Source: Flammulina velutipes (lineage: Eukaryota > Basidiomycota > Agaricomycetes > Agaricales > Physalacriaceae). From it: a stretch of 64,000 nt of DNA. Under the pieces are notes generated by a model. The model had not been told where the DNA came from. It searched no databases and was given only the letters and a program-made list of their open reading frames with translations. The stretch's first letter is position 1. The number at the start of each line of letters is the position of its first letter. The stretch is from positions 1,612,001-1,676,000 of the forward strand of contig CM022371.1 of NCBI GenBank assembly GCA_011800155.1, read 5' to 3'. Of this stretch, positions 46,542-60,477 are shown piece by piece. Made by a program: the position numbers and the translations under genes.

Positions 46542-49500
46542 ATGTCAACAAGTTCATTCCTTGTTTTTAAACTAGACCGCGACAGTCCTTGGTCCTTTGC
46601 TCAAATGCAGGTCAACTCGGCCTACAATGTTTCCCATCACTCGCTCTACCAGTCGCCCGCCGTGTCCCTCTTCGACCGCAGGCTAGCCTCGGACGCGCAT
46701 CGCCCATACCAGTCCATCCATGTCAACACTCGGCCAGATTCCGACCACGCCGTAAAGCCTGAAAGCCATATACGCGCCAGTCGTCGTCTCAGCACTTGTG
46801 GATTTCTGCCCATGCCGCCTATCAGTGCCTCTCCTATTTGCACTCCCACGATCAGCACATCTTCACGCAACCTCAGTGATGACCTTACTTGCTCCTCTGG
46901 CAGCACGGATGGATATGTTACGGCACCGCTTACCCCCAACGATACGGTCCCCCCTCCCACCTGGATTTCCATACCACCAACTCCACCGCCCAAGCTCTTT
47001 CGGCGCTCTGTTACCTGTGTCGCACGTCAGCCACGCTCGCCTGTGACCCCATCCGCCTCGTTCCCCGCCTTTACCCCTTCTGTGGATGTCCCTAAACGAC
47101 GAGCGTCAGTCCCTACCCTGTCTTTCACCAAAAGGCGCAACAATGGCTCAGAAGACAGCATCGGGGCCAGTCCCTTGCGGACATCTCACCTAGGGTCTGA
47201 GACGGCGCCACTGAAGGCTCCTCTGCCGAAACGCAAACCACCCATGTTTTCTATATCGCACGAGGTTAATAGCGACAACGAGGACAACGAGGCAAGCGGA
47301 TCGACAGACGGAAGCATAGAGGCGGCCTCAAGCGATCTGATTTATGACAACTGGCATATTGACAAGGCCAGGGACGACGCGCGCAAGTACTATGCTCTCA
47401 TGGAACTCCTGTCTACGGAAGTACGCTACTTGATGGATTTACGAGTTTTGGTTACGGTATGCGCCTCTCATACATTTCAAAATGCTCCGATTGCTCATGC
47501 ACCCGGAGTAGATCTATCTCAGACAACTGCCCACCATCACATGCCGGACGCCTGCTTCAGCTTTTGGGCGGAATTCCTCGTTCACTTCAGCTTCCCGCTC
47601 CAACTCTCACTCCCATCTACAATCTGTTAATAATTCGACGGTGAACATTGGTGACCTTCACGGCTTACAGCCACTCACCTCAATCACCCCCGAAAAGAAG
47701 GACAAGACCAGTACTCGATATTTGCTCACAAATGCCGATATTGACCTCATAACGCGCAATGCCGAAGACGTCTTACAGCTGCACGATCATCTGGTGGAGG
47801 AAGTGCGAGCTGCAATGGTACCACTGGGCTTTTCAATGAACTTGGAGGCTAGTTCAGCAGACCCTGTCCTCCCATCCCCGAACGCCATGTCCAATCTTGA
47901 TGCTGCATTGGCATACATTGCGACCAAGTTTGCGACTGAGGTACGTTGTCAAAGCCTGTTTTCTAACTAATGCTTAATCTTTCTACAAGTCTTCACGTTT
48001 CAACGCCTACGAGGTTTTCTGCGCAGGTCATCCCGAAGCATTGGATATAGTTCGCAAGGCACAGCATCAGCATGGCACAGAATGGGATTTGTACGAACAA
48101 CGCTGCTCCGCCCTTCTCTACGATCTTATGGGCTCGGAGAGCGGGAAGCCGTCGTCAGCCTCGCAACCTTCTACTGAGAGTTCCGCCTCTACGCCCCAAA
48201 AAGAAACGTCGACATCTACATCCGTATCTTCCCTCGACGGCGCTGTTCAGCCAATACGCCCACGGTCAGTTGGAGGGTCTTCGTACACCAAGGATTCGAA
48301 AGAGCCGGACTTTTCAAGTGGTACTTGGGATAACAAGCGGCTGTCTTGCGTAGACTACCTCATCACGCCGATGCAGAGGATATGCCGGTACCCACTACTG
48401 CTTGATCAACTAAAAACAAGCAAGGCGGTACTGGCGACGTCGCCGCCACAACCTCCTGGTCGCTCCGACGTCAACGTCATCATTCAGAGCGCTGCTCAGG
48501 CAATGCGTCACGTCGCTTCTCGCGTAGATGATGCTCGCCACCGTCATGATGTAGCCTTACAGTCGAGCTTGATCACGTCGAGAATTTCACGTTCTATCCC
48601 CCCTGTCGCATCCTCCCAAGCGACTTCTGCATCACAGCAGCGTCAAGTCCTGCAGTTTCTCACTCCGAGTTTCCTTTCATCACTCGGGGTGTGTTTACTA
48701 GCTGGGTCATTGGATGTCATGCACAACCAAGGTTCTAGTTCTTCGAGTATACACGCCAAATACCTGGGAGCGTTCCTATATCTGGGCGGTTATCTTGTTC
48801 TAGTCAAAGTCAGCAAAGGAAAGACATACGAACCCAAGCATTGGTTTTGTCTGTCCGACTTTGAACTCTCAGATTCTGACACAGAAGGTATTTTGCCTTT
48901 TTGTTTCCTTTCGCATTTTGACTCACTTATGTGTAGCTCTCGTTCCCTGCTCCTTCCGCCTTACCTGTAAAGGCCACCAATTCGACCTTGCCGCTGCTTG
49001 TCAACGCGAGAAGGATGTGTGGTTATCGTCCATTCGAGAAGCTCGTTCTCATACCGCTACGTACTGGATCAACGAGCCTGTTTCGAGTCTCCACATCGAC
49101 GGAAAAGTCGAACCTCTGGATGAACAGTGCGACACTATCACATCCTTGCCGATCTCCCAGTCATTTGTCGAGAAGAGGCGTCATAGTGACTACCCAGAGC
49201 TTACGGAATCCCTTCGCGAGGCTCTTGCTACCGATCCCAAGGCATCCAAGCAGAAAGTGTCCGATATTCCTAGTCGCCGGTCGTCCACAGCGTCAGTCAA
49301 AGGTATCCTTTACCCAAACATACCCTCCAATCCGGACACCGTTCTTATCCGTCGCTCTTCTCCCTCGGCGCGACAAACGGTTGACCAAGGCCTCCGTGAC
49401 GTGATTTCAGAACCTTGCCTCACTGCTCGAACGTACGCTAGCAGCCGGGAAGAGGATCTGTTCCAGGCGTCGAGCATCACCCGTTCCGGTCCAACGCGGT

Positions 49501-50114
49501 CTCAGTCGACGCTGAGCATGTCCCGTTTGAAGAAACACGAAAGTGTCAGAGTGCCGCGTCGGCAGAGCGTTTTGGAGCCTTATGACCCCACGACTCTCAC
49601 CTCCAGAAAGGCTGCATCTCGAGCAAAGTCTTTGACCTTCAAGAAGCGTCCTCAAAAGCTGAACCTCACATCCACCAATTCTGAAGGCGAATGTGTAATC
49701 TTTATTTCCCCTTCCGAAAACCTGTCGTCTTCTTTGACATCCCCTACGACAACGATATCATACCCACCTTCCACTACAAACAGCCCCATACGCGCTGCAT
49801 CCGCATCTCCCGCTCGTCGTCCCCGTTCCCGTGATGGCCAGCCTCAGCGCACAGTATCGCGCACCAACTCCCTGGCTGGACTCTTTCGCTCTCATCCTCC
49901 ATCGCCTGTCAAGTCGATTAATACGACACCGAAGAAGGCCCTTCCATCCAAACCATCCACATCCAGCTTTAAACGTTGGATGAAAGGCCCGTTCCATCGA
50001 CGCACACATAGTGCTCCAGACGATGCAAAACCTCCATCCCTGGTCGAATCCCCCAAACTTCCCGATCTTTACTTTGGCAGCGACCTAAGGTTGACGACCT
50101 CTCCAAAGCCATGA
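46542..50114 (+). CDS. RhoGEF (DH-PH domain protein), first of two
   Basis: Guanine-nucleotide exchange factor for Rho-family GTPases, expected in polarity and cytokinesis. A disordered Ser/Pro-rich N-terminus (MSTSSFLVFKLDRDSPWSF onwards) precedes the DH domain: ARKYYALMELLSTEVRYLMD (CR1), then after introns VFCAGHPEALDIVRKAQ and a Ser-rich insert of about 80 residues, LSCVDYLITPMQRICRYPLLLDQLKTS (CR3, split here into overlapping reads). The PH domain follows (FLYLGGYLVLVKVSKGKTYE, then FRLTCKGHQFDLAAACQRE). The C-terminal 350 residues are Ser/Arg-rich with KRWMKGPFHRRTHSAPDD, a likely phospho- or 14-3-3-binding tail. At least four introns. The DH insert is unusual. Confidence 0.87.
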
Positions 50115-50349
50115 TCCGTTTGGTATGTTATGAATTATGTTAGCAGCGATAATAGCGATATGTAGTAGATTCACACTTGCATTTGTACATTCTGACACAC
50201 CGTATACCACCGACATTCGTATCTTATTACCTTTTATTCATGGTCATTACTTCCCGTACATACACAGGAGCCGGAAGATTGTAAACTAGCAGTAGATTAT
50301 CAGCCAAAACTGATTGCCACATTTGAGTGCACAGCCACATTTACCTCTT

Positions 50350-51356
50350 ATGTCCACGCCACAACCTCCTTCAGCGCCTTTTCAATTTTCGTTCGACGAG
50401 GAAGGTTAGTACGGCGTTGCGAGCTTGTGTATGGTTACCGACGATTGCTCAGATGCTATCATACACTCCAGAATATTCAACGACGACAGACATCTTCGAC
50501 GGGTTATAAAACGGTATCACACATATACGCACTCAACACCGACGGCGGAGAATCCCAATGCGCCCAACGATGCCCGAGAAGCCTTTCTTGCTGAATTGGA
50601 GTCGTTCAGGCTTGCTCTATCAAAGAGTGCAATGATTTGCGAGGCGGAGGCACGTCAGGTTGAAGAGTACCAGAGGGAGCGGGAACGAATAGGTGCGCAA
50701 CATGTTGCATGGACTAGGGAATACTATCTAACCTCCCACTGCCAGATGACGAGCACGGACGCCTGATAGGCCAAATCGAAGAGCTCAAGACATCCCTCGA
50801 GCACGCACAAACCATCCGACGGCGAAAGATGGAGTACGACACCATTGCGGAAAAAATCAGCACGCTGCCCAGTCGCGATGAGTTGGAAAGGTGCGTCTTC
50901 TCCATTGCTATTAATCCTAATTTCTAAACTAATTGTAGAATTAACCAATCCCTCGAAAACGACATTGCCGCGGTGCGCTCTGAACACGACACGCAGAACC
51001 GGACGATCCTCACCCAAAAGTCTTCGCTGGATGGTATCATTGCCGAGCTGGGGTCGCTGCGTATGTTAGGGAAGGACCCGGCGGAGATTGCTGCAGTGGG
51101 GACACCGAGCAGGCAGACTCCGCCACTGGAGTTGCCAGAGCCTGCGCCGGAATTGGCGCGCGTGAGCACACCGCTCCCCATCGCAGCCTCGGAGGCGACG
51201 ACGAACGAACAAGGAGTGGACGGCAGTGATGATATTGAGATGGGAGAAGTAGAGGAAGACCCAAAAAGTAAGAGAAAAGCGCGGGAGGACATGGAGGAGG
51301 GCGAAGCGACAGACGCGAGCAGCGAACTGACGGACCTGCCAGACTCGGATGACTAG
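50350..51356 (+). CDS. THO complex subunit 7 (THOC7/Mft1-like)
   Basis: THO/TREX component that couples transcription to mRNA export. Exon 1 (MSTPQPPSAPFQFSFDEE, 50350-50404 approx.) joins DAIIHSRIFNDDRHLRRVIK after a short intron; this RI.NDDR.LRR block is the THOC7 signature. Then FLAELESFRLALSKSAMICE, a coiled coil, and RLIGQIEELKTSLEHAQTIR with RRKMEYDTIAEKISTLPSRD. The C-terminal third is acidic and disordered. The stop TAG at 51354-51356 overlaps the opposed stop of the tRNase Z gene. Confidence 0.85.
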
Positions 51357-52707
51357 TTATCGCTATTCTCCACCTTGACATTGTACTCTAGCAAATCCCG
51401 CGCACAAATAACTTCCTTGCCGAACTCGTTCTCGGCGAGTCTTGCTATTGTTTGCATTATTTTGGCTGCGTCGGGATCCGTGTCGTCGTCGCCGGGATAT
51501 CTGGCCGAAAAGTGGTTGAGGATGAGGTGTTTGGCGTTGATGGATTTTGCAAAAGAGCCAGCCATCTGTGGCGTAGAATGCCCGCGCGATTTTGCCCTTT
51601 TGTGAACTGTGGCGTATGTATCCTCTGCGTTGGTGCCGGGGTCTACATGTGGGAGGTGGGCATTGGTAGCTTCGTGTATAAGCAGGTCTGCATCCATTGC
51701 CAGTGGCGTGATACCTGAAGGATCGCAAGTGTCGCCGAGGACAACGACCTTGCGCCCTTGGCGTAGGGGCGGGCCTTCAAGCACGGTGCCATCGTTCAGA
51801 GTGACGCGCGCGCCCTTTTGAAGCTCTTTCATGAGACGCATGCTGCTGCCAGTGCGTGTCAAGTGTGGAACGTACTGCGAAGGATCTATCCTGCTCGGGA
51901 TAGGTGCCTCTGTAACGACGTAGCCGATGCACTGGCAAGAGTGGCGGATGGGCGCTGCAGAGACGGAGACTTCGCTGTCCGAGAATACGTTCCGCCAGAG
52001 GCCGTCCGCGTCCTGACGGATGTCGCGTCCGGGTCGTTCGTGGCGATGAGGCACGAGAGCGGTGTAGTCGCCGTGGGGATCTTTGTCGGTGCGCAGTTCG
52101 TGGACGACGTATGAAGCTCCGAGAGTGGCCTGTGTGTATTTGAGGCAGCTGCGAACGTATGCACGGGTCCCTAGTGGTCCGTAGATTTCTAACGGCTAGG
52201 TAGACGTTGAGCTTATTGTAAAGAGAGAAGAAGATGGATTCGTACGGGTGTATTGGGATTCACTGCTCGCGGATCCTCGATGCCTTCTGCAGTCCCCCCG
52301 GAGCCATCCAGTAGGCCACACATTAGAGGTACTAGTCCGAAGATATGGTCGCCTGGTAGTTATTTAGTTTGGAACTGATAATTTGTGTGAGGCTCACCAT
52401 GCGTATGAGTAATGAATATCTTCTCGATAGAGCCCATCCTCAATGTACTCTTCTGTAGCTGATGCTGGGTAGCTTCACCACAGTCAAATAACCACAGGTC
52501 GCTTGCAAGTCTAAGCGTCAACGCCGAATGGTTGCGTGTCCTGGACGGTACCGCCGACGCTGTCCCCAAGAAAGTCACAGTTATGGGCGAGTGGATCATG
52601 TGTCGTTTCGGTTTGGACATTTTGTTGGAGGAGAACTGGCGAGAGCTGCATGTTCCGAACTTGTACCATTTCTGACTCAAAGTTCTCCACGTGAACGGCA
52701 GAGTCAT
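51353..52707 (-). CDS. tRNase Z (ribonuclease Z), short form
   Basis: Endonuclease that removes 3' trailers from pre-tRNAs. Metallo-beta-lactamase fold: [20 protein letters not shown] (N-terminal strand and loop), [17 protein letters not shown], then [20 protein letters not shown] with the HxHxDH zinc motif split by an intron. Later blocks are [23 protein letters not shown] and [12 protein letters not shown], each contributing metal ligands. About 420 residues, with a single catalytic domain, so it is the ELAC1-like or short form. The start at 52707 gives [14 protein letters not shown], an Arg/Lys-containing end that might be a mitochondrial signal; a second start MSKPKRHM is 29 residues on, and alternative starts could give two locations. 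Confidence 0.92.
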
Positions 52708-53423
52708 TCCCAGTCACCGACTTTCGACACTTTTTCCTTCGCAGACAGAGAATAAAACGAAAGAGAGCCGAGTGCACAAGAAGCTGAGAAACGCGTTCGT
52801 GTCAAGTTTAATTTCTGGTCCCTAGCATTGTATCGGGCCGGCTCTCCGAGTAGTGATCGTCGCGTTGTGGCGCATAGAAAAGTAGTTGGAAAGAGAAAGG
52901 TTAATGCTGCGCATGTGTTGGCTTTAATCCATGAATAGATTCAAATTGCTAGATCTATCGATTGAGGGGGTTTGTTCCGTTAATTAGAGTGATGGTCGGT
53001 GCACATGCCGCCGCATTAGAGGAGGATGACAGCATCCACGGTGTTGACCCGTCAAGCAGTAAAGGTGACCTCGTGTTAGCCTCATGCCCACAACAATTGA
53101 GATAGATTATCTTGGCATCCACTCAATTTGCGCATTCTGTGCGGAAGAGACGCGTTAAGAATCTATTCTGTGAGCATTGGCAGGGAGTAAAACTGTTACT
53201 ACAATAGAGAGCAGGCAAACTTGTGAGTGAAATAGAGCAGCAGGGAACCCTGAATACCAGAGAGGCAAGATATACCAATCCACGCTGAAGGGCGCGGTAT
53301 GAGCCGGGCAGGTGACTTCCTATTTGGGAACAAGAGAGCGCTGGCTTGCCCTTTTGAAAAACAAAGTGTACCCTATCCATAACCTTCGTTCTTTCACCCA
53401 CCGTTTCCGCCTAGTAATGCGCA
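52708..53423. other. Intergenic promoter region
   Basis: About 0.7 kb between opposed starts of tRNase Z and the STK32-like kinase. No gene seen; no TATA box stands out. Confidence 0.45.
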
Positions 53424-55045
<1,622 letters not shown>

Positions 55046-55047
55046 CC

Positions 55048-55383
55048 ATGAGCGGGGTGTCAGAGCAATGCACCGATGAAGAGCTCCTCCCCCTTCTAAC
55101 GACTACGAATGACGCCTCCTACCATAATTTACGTCGCGCTGCTGCGCACACTCCACCGATTCGTTCACATTACCTGACACTTTATCCTTATTTTGCAATA
55201 ATCCTCAGAGTACTTGACCTATTAATGCACGGTATACCATTTCATCACCCTTTTACATTGGCATTAGTAACGTGGACCGCTGGCTGGTTGCTCTGGATTT
55301 CAATCATGTGTATCGATACTGTAGCTATTTTTATGAATGGTCGAATCCTTTTTACACTGCGCCTTATCGGTACGCCACAGTAA
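55048..55383 (+). CDS. Possible small multi-pass membrane protein
   Basis: Open frame of 111 codons starting 2 nt after the kinase stop: MSGVSEQCTDEELLPLL, then three hydrophobic stretches around YPYFAIILRVLDLLMH, HHPFTLALVTWTAGWLLWI and IMCIDTVAIFMNG. No family recognised. The spacing is odd for a fungal gene; it may be translated from its own short transcript, from the kinase 3' UTR, or not at all. Confidence 0.35.
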   Translation: MSGVSEQCTDEELLPLLTTTNDASYHNLRRAAAHTPPIRSHYLTLYPYFAIILRVLDLLMHGIPFHHPFTLALVTWTAGWLLWISIMCIDTVAIFMNGRILFTLRLIGTPQ

Positions 55384-55505
55384 CGGTGTCGGACCGGAGC
55401 AGCACGCCCTACACGTGACCGTGACGATTGTTGATGAAGGGCAGGGCCACTTGAGGGCTTCTCTACTTACACTTTCCTTGTCCGTTTCTCTTCGTCAAAG
55501 CCGCG

Positions 55506-58500
55506 ATGGCGCTGAGGTCGTCTCCCAGGAAGATGGTCCCTTTGGCGACAGGCGACGAAGTCCGACCGCCTCCAACAACTTTCGGTGGCCCAACGGCGAC
55601 AAAGCGAGTATTCTTCTGCGGGGTCGTTGTCGAAGGCTCGGAAAGTGGAAAGAGACTGCCAGAAGGTGCGTTCAAGATGGATACGACGGCATTCACTGCT
55701 CAATGTGGTTCTAGAGATACAAGAACTCGTCCTGTCGCTCGGAGACTTGCTAGAGAGCGATGATACCAACATGTTAAACAACACAATCGAAGCAGTACCC
55801 GCAGAATTTGTGCGCCCCATTCTCCATTGCCTTCATTCATCCATTCTCAGTAACATCATCAGACTGGCCGCAAACGCGCTCTGACCGACACATCCGCGCT
55901 AGCTTCGGTAGTCAACGAACTGGTGTCCACAGAGCGGTCATACGTTAAAAAGCTTCATATACTCAAGAACGACTATGCGGACCCGCTTCGCAACTTCTCT
56001 CGAAGTAAGAGCACCGCCATCCTTCCTTCCTATGAAGCCAAGACGATGTTTGGAAACGTCGACAACCTCATTCCTGTCAACGAGGCATTCTTGACAGATC
56101 TCGAAAAGATGATGGCCCCCAATGGATCCAAGACGGTCGGTGGGGTCGGCGACGTGGCTCTGCGCCATTTCAAACAGCTCAAAGGCTTCGAACAATATAA
56201 ACAGTACTACGTGAAGCGGGAAGAGGCTCAGATGATCTTTGTACGAGAGGCATCAAAAAAGTCATCCGCGTTTGCTGCGTACATCGACGTGCGTACCCAT
56301 CCATTAGGTTGTCTATAAGCTAACCAATCGAACAGCGCATTAAATATCAATCTACCGACCCTCGCAATCGCGTCGGACTTCGTGAACTGCTCATGGAACC
56401 CGTCCAGCGCATACCGCGGTACACCTTACTCTTTAGACTCATGATCAAGCTCATGGCCGAAGGAGATCCACAACGCGCCAAGCTCATCGAGGCAGAGGAC
56501 ATGGCCAGCAAAATAGCGCTAGCTGAAGCCGACGAACAAACTAAGCGGGCCACCATCTTCTACTGCTTAACTTCTAGTATACAGGAATTCCCTCCGGACC
56601 TCTTCTCCAATTCGCGGCGGTTTATCGACTGTATAGATGTGGAAGACGTTATCTCCGACGGTCCCTCACATTCTTCGACGAACGTTGTCCCGATAACGCT
56701 TCATTGTTCTCTCATTTTATTTGACGACAAACTTTTGATCGTGAAGCGTCCTGGTAATGGCGAAAAGGGTTGTCGGGCATTAGCGGGACTGGATGATCTC
56801 GAGAAGGTCGGGAAGAACGCTATCTCGAGTTCGAAGCGTAAGAACGCGATGAGCTTCAAGGGCGTGTTAGATGTTACAGATGTTGTTGTCACCGATGTGG
56901 GAGGACCAGGTACGTGCTCCTTGGCATTCACTGTTTATTCGTCTTATGGTACGCTAGACTTTCATCTCTTTTTGGAGAGTCCGCCTCAAGACCTCACGGA
57001 ACGATGGTCGAATCGCCCTTTCAGATCTCTCACCGCGGTCAGGCCCTTGGGAAATCTGGATCCCACGGGAGCTGATGCGGACAAGGATCGCTTTTTGCAC
57101 AACCTTTGGACGGTGCAGGCTAAATACCGCGCTCGAGCCGGCCAATCTGTGGTCCTTCAATCTGACGAAGTCGAGGTGGAGTCGAAGAGCAGCAAGATTA
57201 CCACTGCACGCGCGTACTACAACGTGTATCAACGAACTGCGTTCCTTCAGGAGAACAAAAAGGTACGTCGGTCGAACTTTTGGGCGACTGCATCCGGGGG
57301 GCTAATTTTTTGGACTAGACCAAGATTGTGGTTCAGATAGATGCGCTTGGTTCCGCGGACAACATACCCTTTGGTATCGGTGGGCCACCCTTCGCCGTCA
57401 TTCGATTACAGCCACTCGCTGGTGGTGTATGCCGCTACAAAGTCATGTCGGCCGACCCTTCTGATAGCGGAGAGGAGGATATTGTGCAAACTACCAGAGT
57501 CCCAAATCGGATTCTTCTCACAAGTATGTTGAATCAAATTCTCACGACCTCATGCTGAACCATTCTAGTTCATCAATATGGTTTGTTCGAATTCAAGACA
57601 AATGCAGCTATTTCTCGACCGTCTACACCAACAGCTCGATCGAAAGTGTCCATCTTTGGCCTCGATGCTATCTCTCGCAACTTGTTCAATTCCCGACCTG
57701 TTGGCGACTTCTTTGCTGGTTCAATGAGTAGTCGACGGTCCAAATCAGTGAATAGTCGGTCTTCGACTTACACCAATACGACCGCTACTGGGGACGATAG
57801 CTTCAGATTCTCTCACCGGTCTACATCCACTATCGCCACAACGATGTCTTCGATGGATGGTGAATCTTATGGACCCAATCCTTCTCCTACGCGCGGCAGG
57901 AAACGGCCAATATCTCCCGGACCTGCAGCGGTTCCAGAAAGGCCGCCTAGTAGGTCTGAGAGACCACATAGCAGGGCCTCATCACGCGCGTCGCCAATAT
58001 CGCGCCCTTCCTCCAGAGCCACGAATCCTGAGTATAGTGATGACGAGGACGAGGACGACGTATTCGGGCCCTCCACACGGGCGATGGATGCATCTGAGCG
58101 AAATCTTGCTCTGCAACTCAAGCTAGCAAGGAAAAATAGCAAAACAATTAACGAGAGACATACTTCTCGGCCGTTTCCAGTGCCTTTGGAGGATGTTATC
58201 GTTGAGGGTAGCTATCTTTACTCCTTGGTGGTGTTTTCTACTTGCTGACAAAAGTTGCATAGAGGATACACTATATCGTTCCGCCTCACGGGCGTCTACG
58301 TCTCGCGACTCGACAAGTCAGTGTACGGTCACTCCTGCCACTATGATGGAAGAGGAAACGCGACGGTCGAGATCTTTGTCTCGCCATTCTTCGTCAGACC
58401 GACCTCATGGGCCCAGGACGCCGTCGCCCTTACCTCCTACGCATACCCATTCGCGTTCTACATCGCATGCCCCCGAGTCGGACGGCGAGGGTAGTACACG

Positions 58501-59885
58501 CTCTCGTACTACTGGAATTCCTCGCAGTACACGACAGTCCTTCTATCCTCCTGGGGAAGCGACACCTCGTCCACTCTCTATAAACACTACGGGAGGTTCA
58601 ATTATTGAACCTTTATCCATCAAGAAGAAACCCTCAGCTAGGACTGCCGCGTCTACAAGCAATGCAGCTGGACCTTCCTCCCTCCATCGACGTAGTCAAA
58701 CATCCCCTCTTCCCAGAGCTCTAACCCGCTCAAGTCCCGTGCGAAAGCCCCCTCCTCCTGTGGCCGAGGTTATCCCACTGGTGGATAGTACTAACACTCA
58801 CATCAACGCTGATCATTTACTCCAAATATCCAAAACTACCAAGGTTGATGTAAGGATTTATCCACCTATCCTTCTCTTTCATCGACTGACATGAACCACA
58901 GTTCGATTCTGCACACCGTGCAGTCAAACGCATGAAGATTGAGATCGATACTCTGCGGTTGACAAAGACGCACGAACGCCAGGAGAGTTACTCCCGGTCG
59001 TCCTCTCCTGTGAAAGGGCTCTCCACACCGACGCGGCAACCTATCGTCAGTCGCTGTGACTCTGTCCTTTGATGTCTGGCTGACTTAATGAGCAGACTAG
59101 AGCTGCGCAGGAACGAATGGAGGAAATGCAGAAACTCATCTTGCAACGCGGGGACGGCGGCACCCCCGTTAGTCGTGCGCGCGCAACCTTCGATACTCCA
59201 ACACAACCATCATCTTCATCGAGGCCTGATACGTCGGATCCGTACAGACCTTTACTGCAATCAATTTCCGACATCGATGAGAGCTTGACGAGAGGGATGT
59301 CGAGCTACGGAAACCTCCAGACGTCCATCGATAGCTTTTCTTCGGCTTATGCTGCGGTGAGTGGCTCGGATTTTTGAGATGTTGACCTTTCTCTGACAAG
59401 CGGATAGCACTCAGCCGAAATGAACCGGTCCAGAATGGAGACGCAGAATGCGAAACGGCAATGCGAAGTTATGAAGAGTCTCTTATCCGATGCCACGACG
59501 GAGAAGGAGATCTTATTGGAGGTGAGGATCTTGTTCTTGTTTAGGGCTCAAGCTGATTACAATCCTTAGACTTTCAATGAGGAGCTCGACCGTATGTACA
59601 CAGAGATTAATCTCCCCGACGAGGAGGCGTGGGCGACTATGGCAATCAATCTCCGAGAGACGAAAGAAGCCAGAAATGCTATATCGAGGGAAAACTTGTG
59701 GGTTACATTCATGATCGCGGTTCACTGGATTCGTACTGATCCAAAATTACAGGCAACTCAAGCAGAAGTTGACTGAAGCTACTCTCAAGAACGAAGAGTG
59801 AGTGAACGGTGTTTCTATGTAACATGTTCTAACGCGATTTCTCAGATGGGAAGTTCTACTGCGTAGCCATGGACTCATTCCGTGA
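55506..59885 (+). CDS. RhoGEF (DH domain) with long Ser-rich and coiled-coil C-terminus, second of two
   Basis: Start MALRSSPRKMVPLATGDEV; an intron after TATKR joins KVRSRWIRRHSLLNVVLEI, then EIQELVLSLGDLLE. DH domain: SVVNELVSTERSYVKKLHIL (CR1), VREASKKSSAFAAYID, and LRELLMEPVQRIPRYTLLFR (CR3). A PH-like segment follows (CSLILFDDKLLIVKRPGN), then HLFLESPPQDLTERW and FGIGGPPFAVIRLQPLAGG. The C-terminal half is Ser/Arg-rich (about 500 residues) and ends in coiled coils (AHRAVKRMKIEIDTLRLTK; MEEMQKLILQRG; NLQLKQKLTEATLKNEEWEV). At least ten introns; about 1,220 residues. The plan resembles filamentous-fungal Bud3-type RhoGEFs in septation, but I name only the domain. Confidence 0.85.
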
Positions 59886-60001
59886 TTATGCCATAGCCTC
59901 GAGAGGACTGCTCCTGGACTGATCTACATTTGTATATATCACACTGCTTTGACTGACCATGTATTCGTACGGCAAGTGTAACATTAGTTATATCGTAATG
60001 T
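59886..60001. other. Short spacer before the MITE
   Basis: 3' flank of the RhoGEF gene; nothing seen. Confidence 0.4.
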
Positions 60002-60003
60002 TA

Positions 60004-60041
60004 AGGTAGACTGCACCCATAAGCAACCAACCCCGCGTGGC
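60004..60041 (+). repeat. Left terminal inverted repeat of the MITE
   Basis: 38 bp, perfect inverted match to 60438-60475. Confidence 0.9.
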
Positions 60042-60437
60042 AAAGTGTGACACCCAAATCGGGACAGCACTGCCACACTCGTCGCGGTAATTTATCTTCA
60101 AACGCGTCTTGTTGCATATCTACTTTAGTAGTAAAAATTCGGTTCCATAAAGATGTACCTTTTACAATGAAATATTGGAAAGCAAGCTCAGATTTGTGTC
60201 CTATGAAGTCTAGGTGAAGCAATTCCATCTTATAGGTCTTTAGGCTCGAAGGTCTAATAGGTAAGGATCTGGATAACACCAGGCTTCGTGCTCATCCAGA
60301 AATGTATAAGAAGACATTATAAGCAACTTTATGGTGTGAATTTTACTAAAACGCATTGTAAAGCTAACTATACCTCAATTTGTGCTACAGACGCGAAATC
60401 ACGGCCCAATTTGGATACAATGTCACGCGTGACAACA

Positions 60438-60475
60438 GCCACGCGGGGTTGGTTGCTTATGGGTGCAGTCTACCT
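60438..60475 (-). repeat. Right terminal inverted repeat of the MITE
   Basis: 38 bp, perfect inverted match to 60004-60041. Confidence 0.9.
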
Positions 60476-60477
60476 TA

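Larger units (their letters stand above)
60004..60475. mobile_element. MITE-like element with 38-bp perfect terminal inverted repeats
   Basis: 472 bp. Left terminus AGGTAGACTGCACCCATAAG... (60004-60041) is the exact reverse complement of 60438-60475 over 38 bp, including GCAACCAACCCCGCGTGGC. Both ends are flanked by TA (60002-60003 and 60476-60477), which fits a TA target duplication as in Tc1/mariner elements. A second inverted pair is visible inside (CCAAATCGGG near 60054 and CCCAATTTGG near 60405). No coding frame is present, so it is non-autonomous. The perfect repeats suggest recent insertion. I could not find another copy in the window. Confidence 0.85.

Noticed and set aside
60004..60475. 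Inverted repeats as a hairpin ncRNA or terminator
   Set aside because: 38-bp perfect ends 400 bp apart with TA flanks fit a transposable element better.
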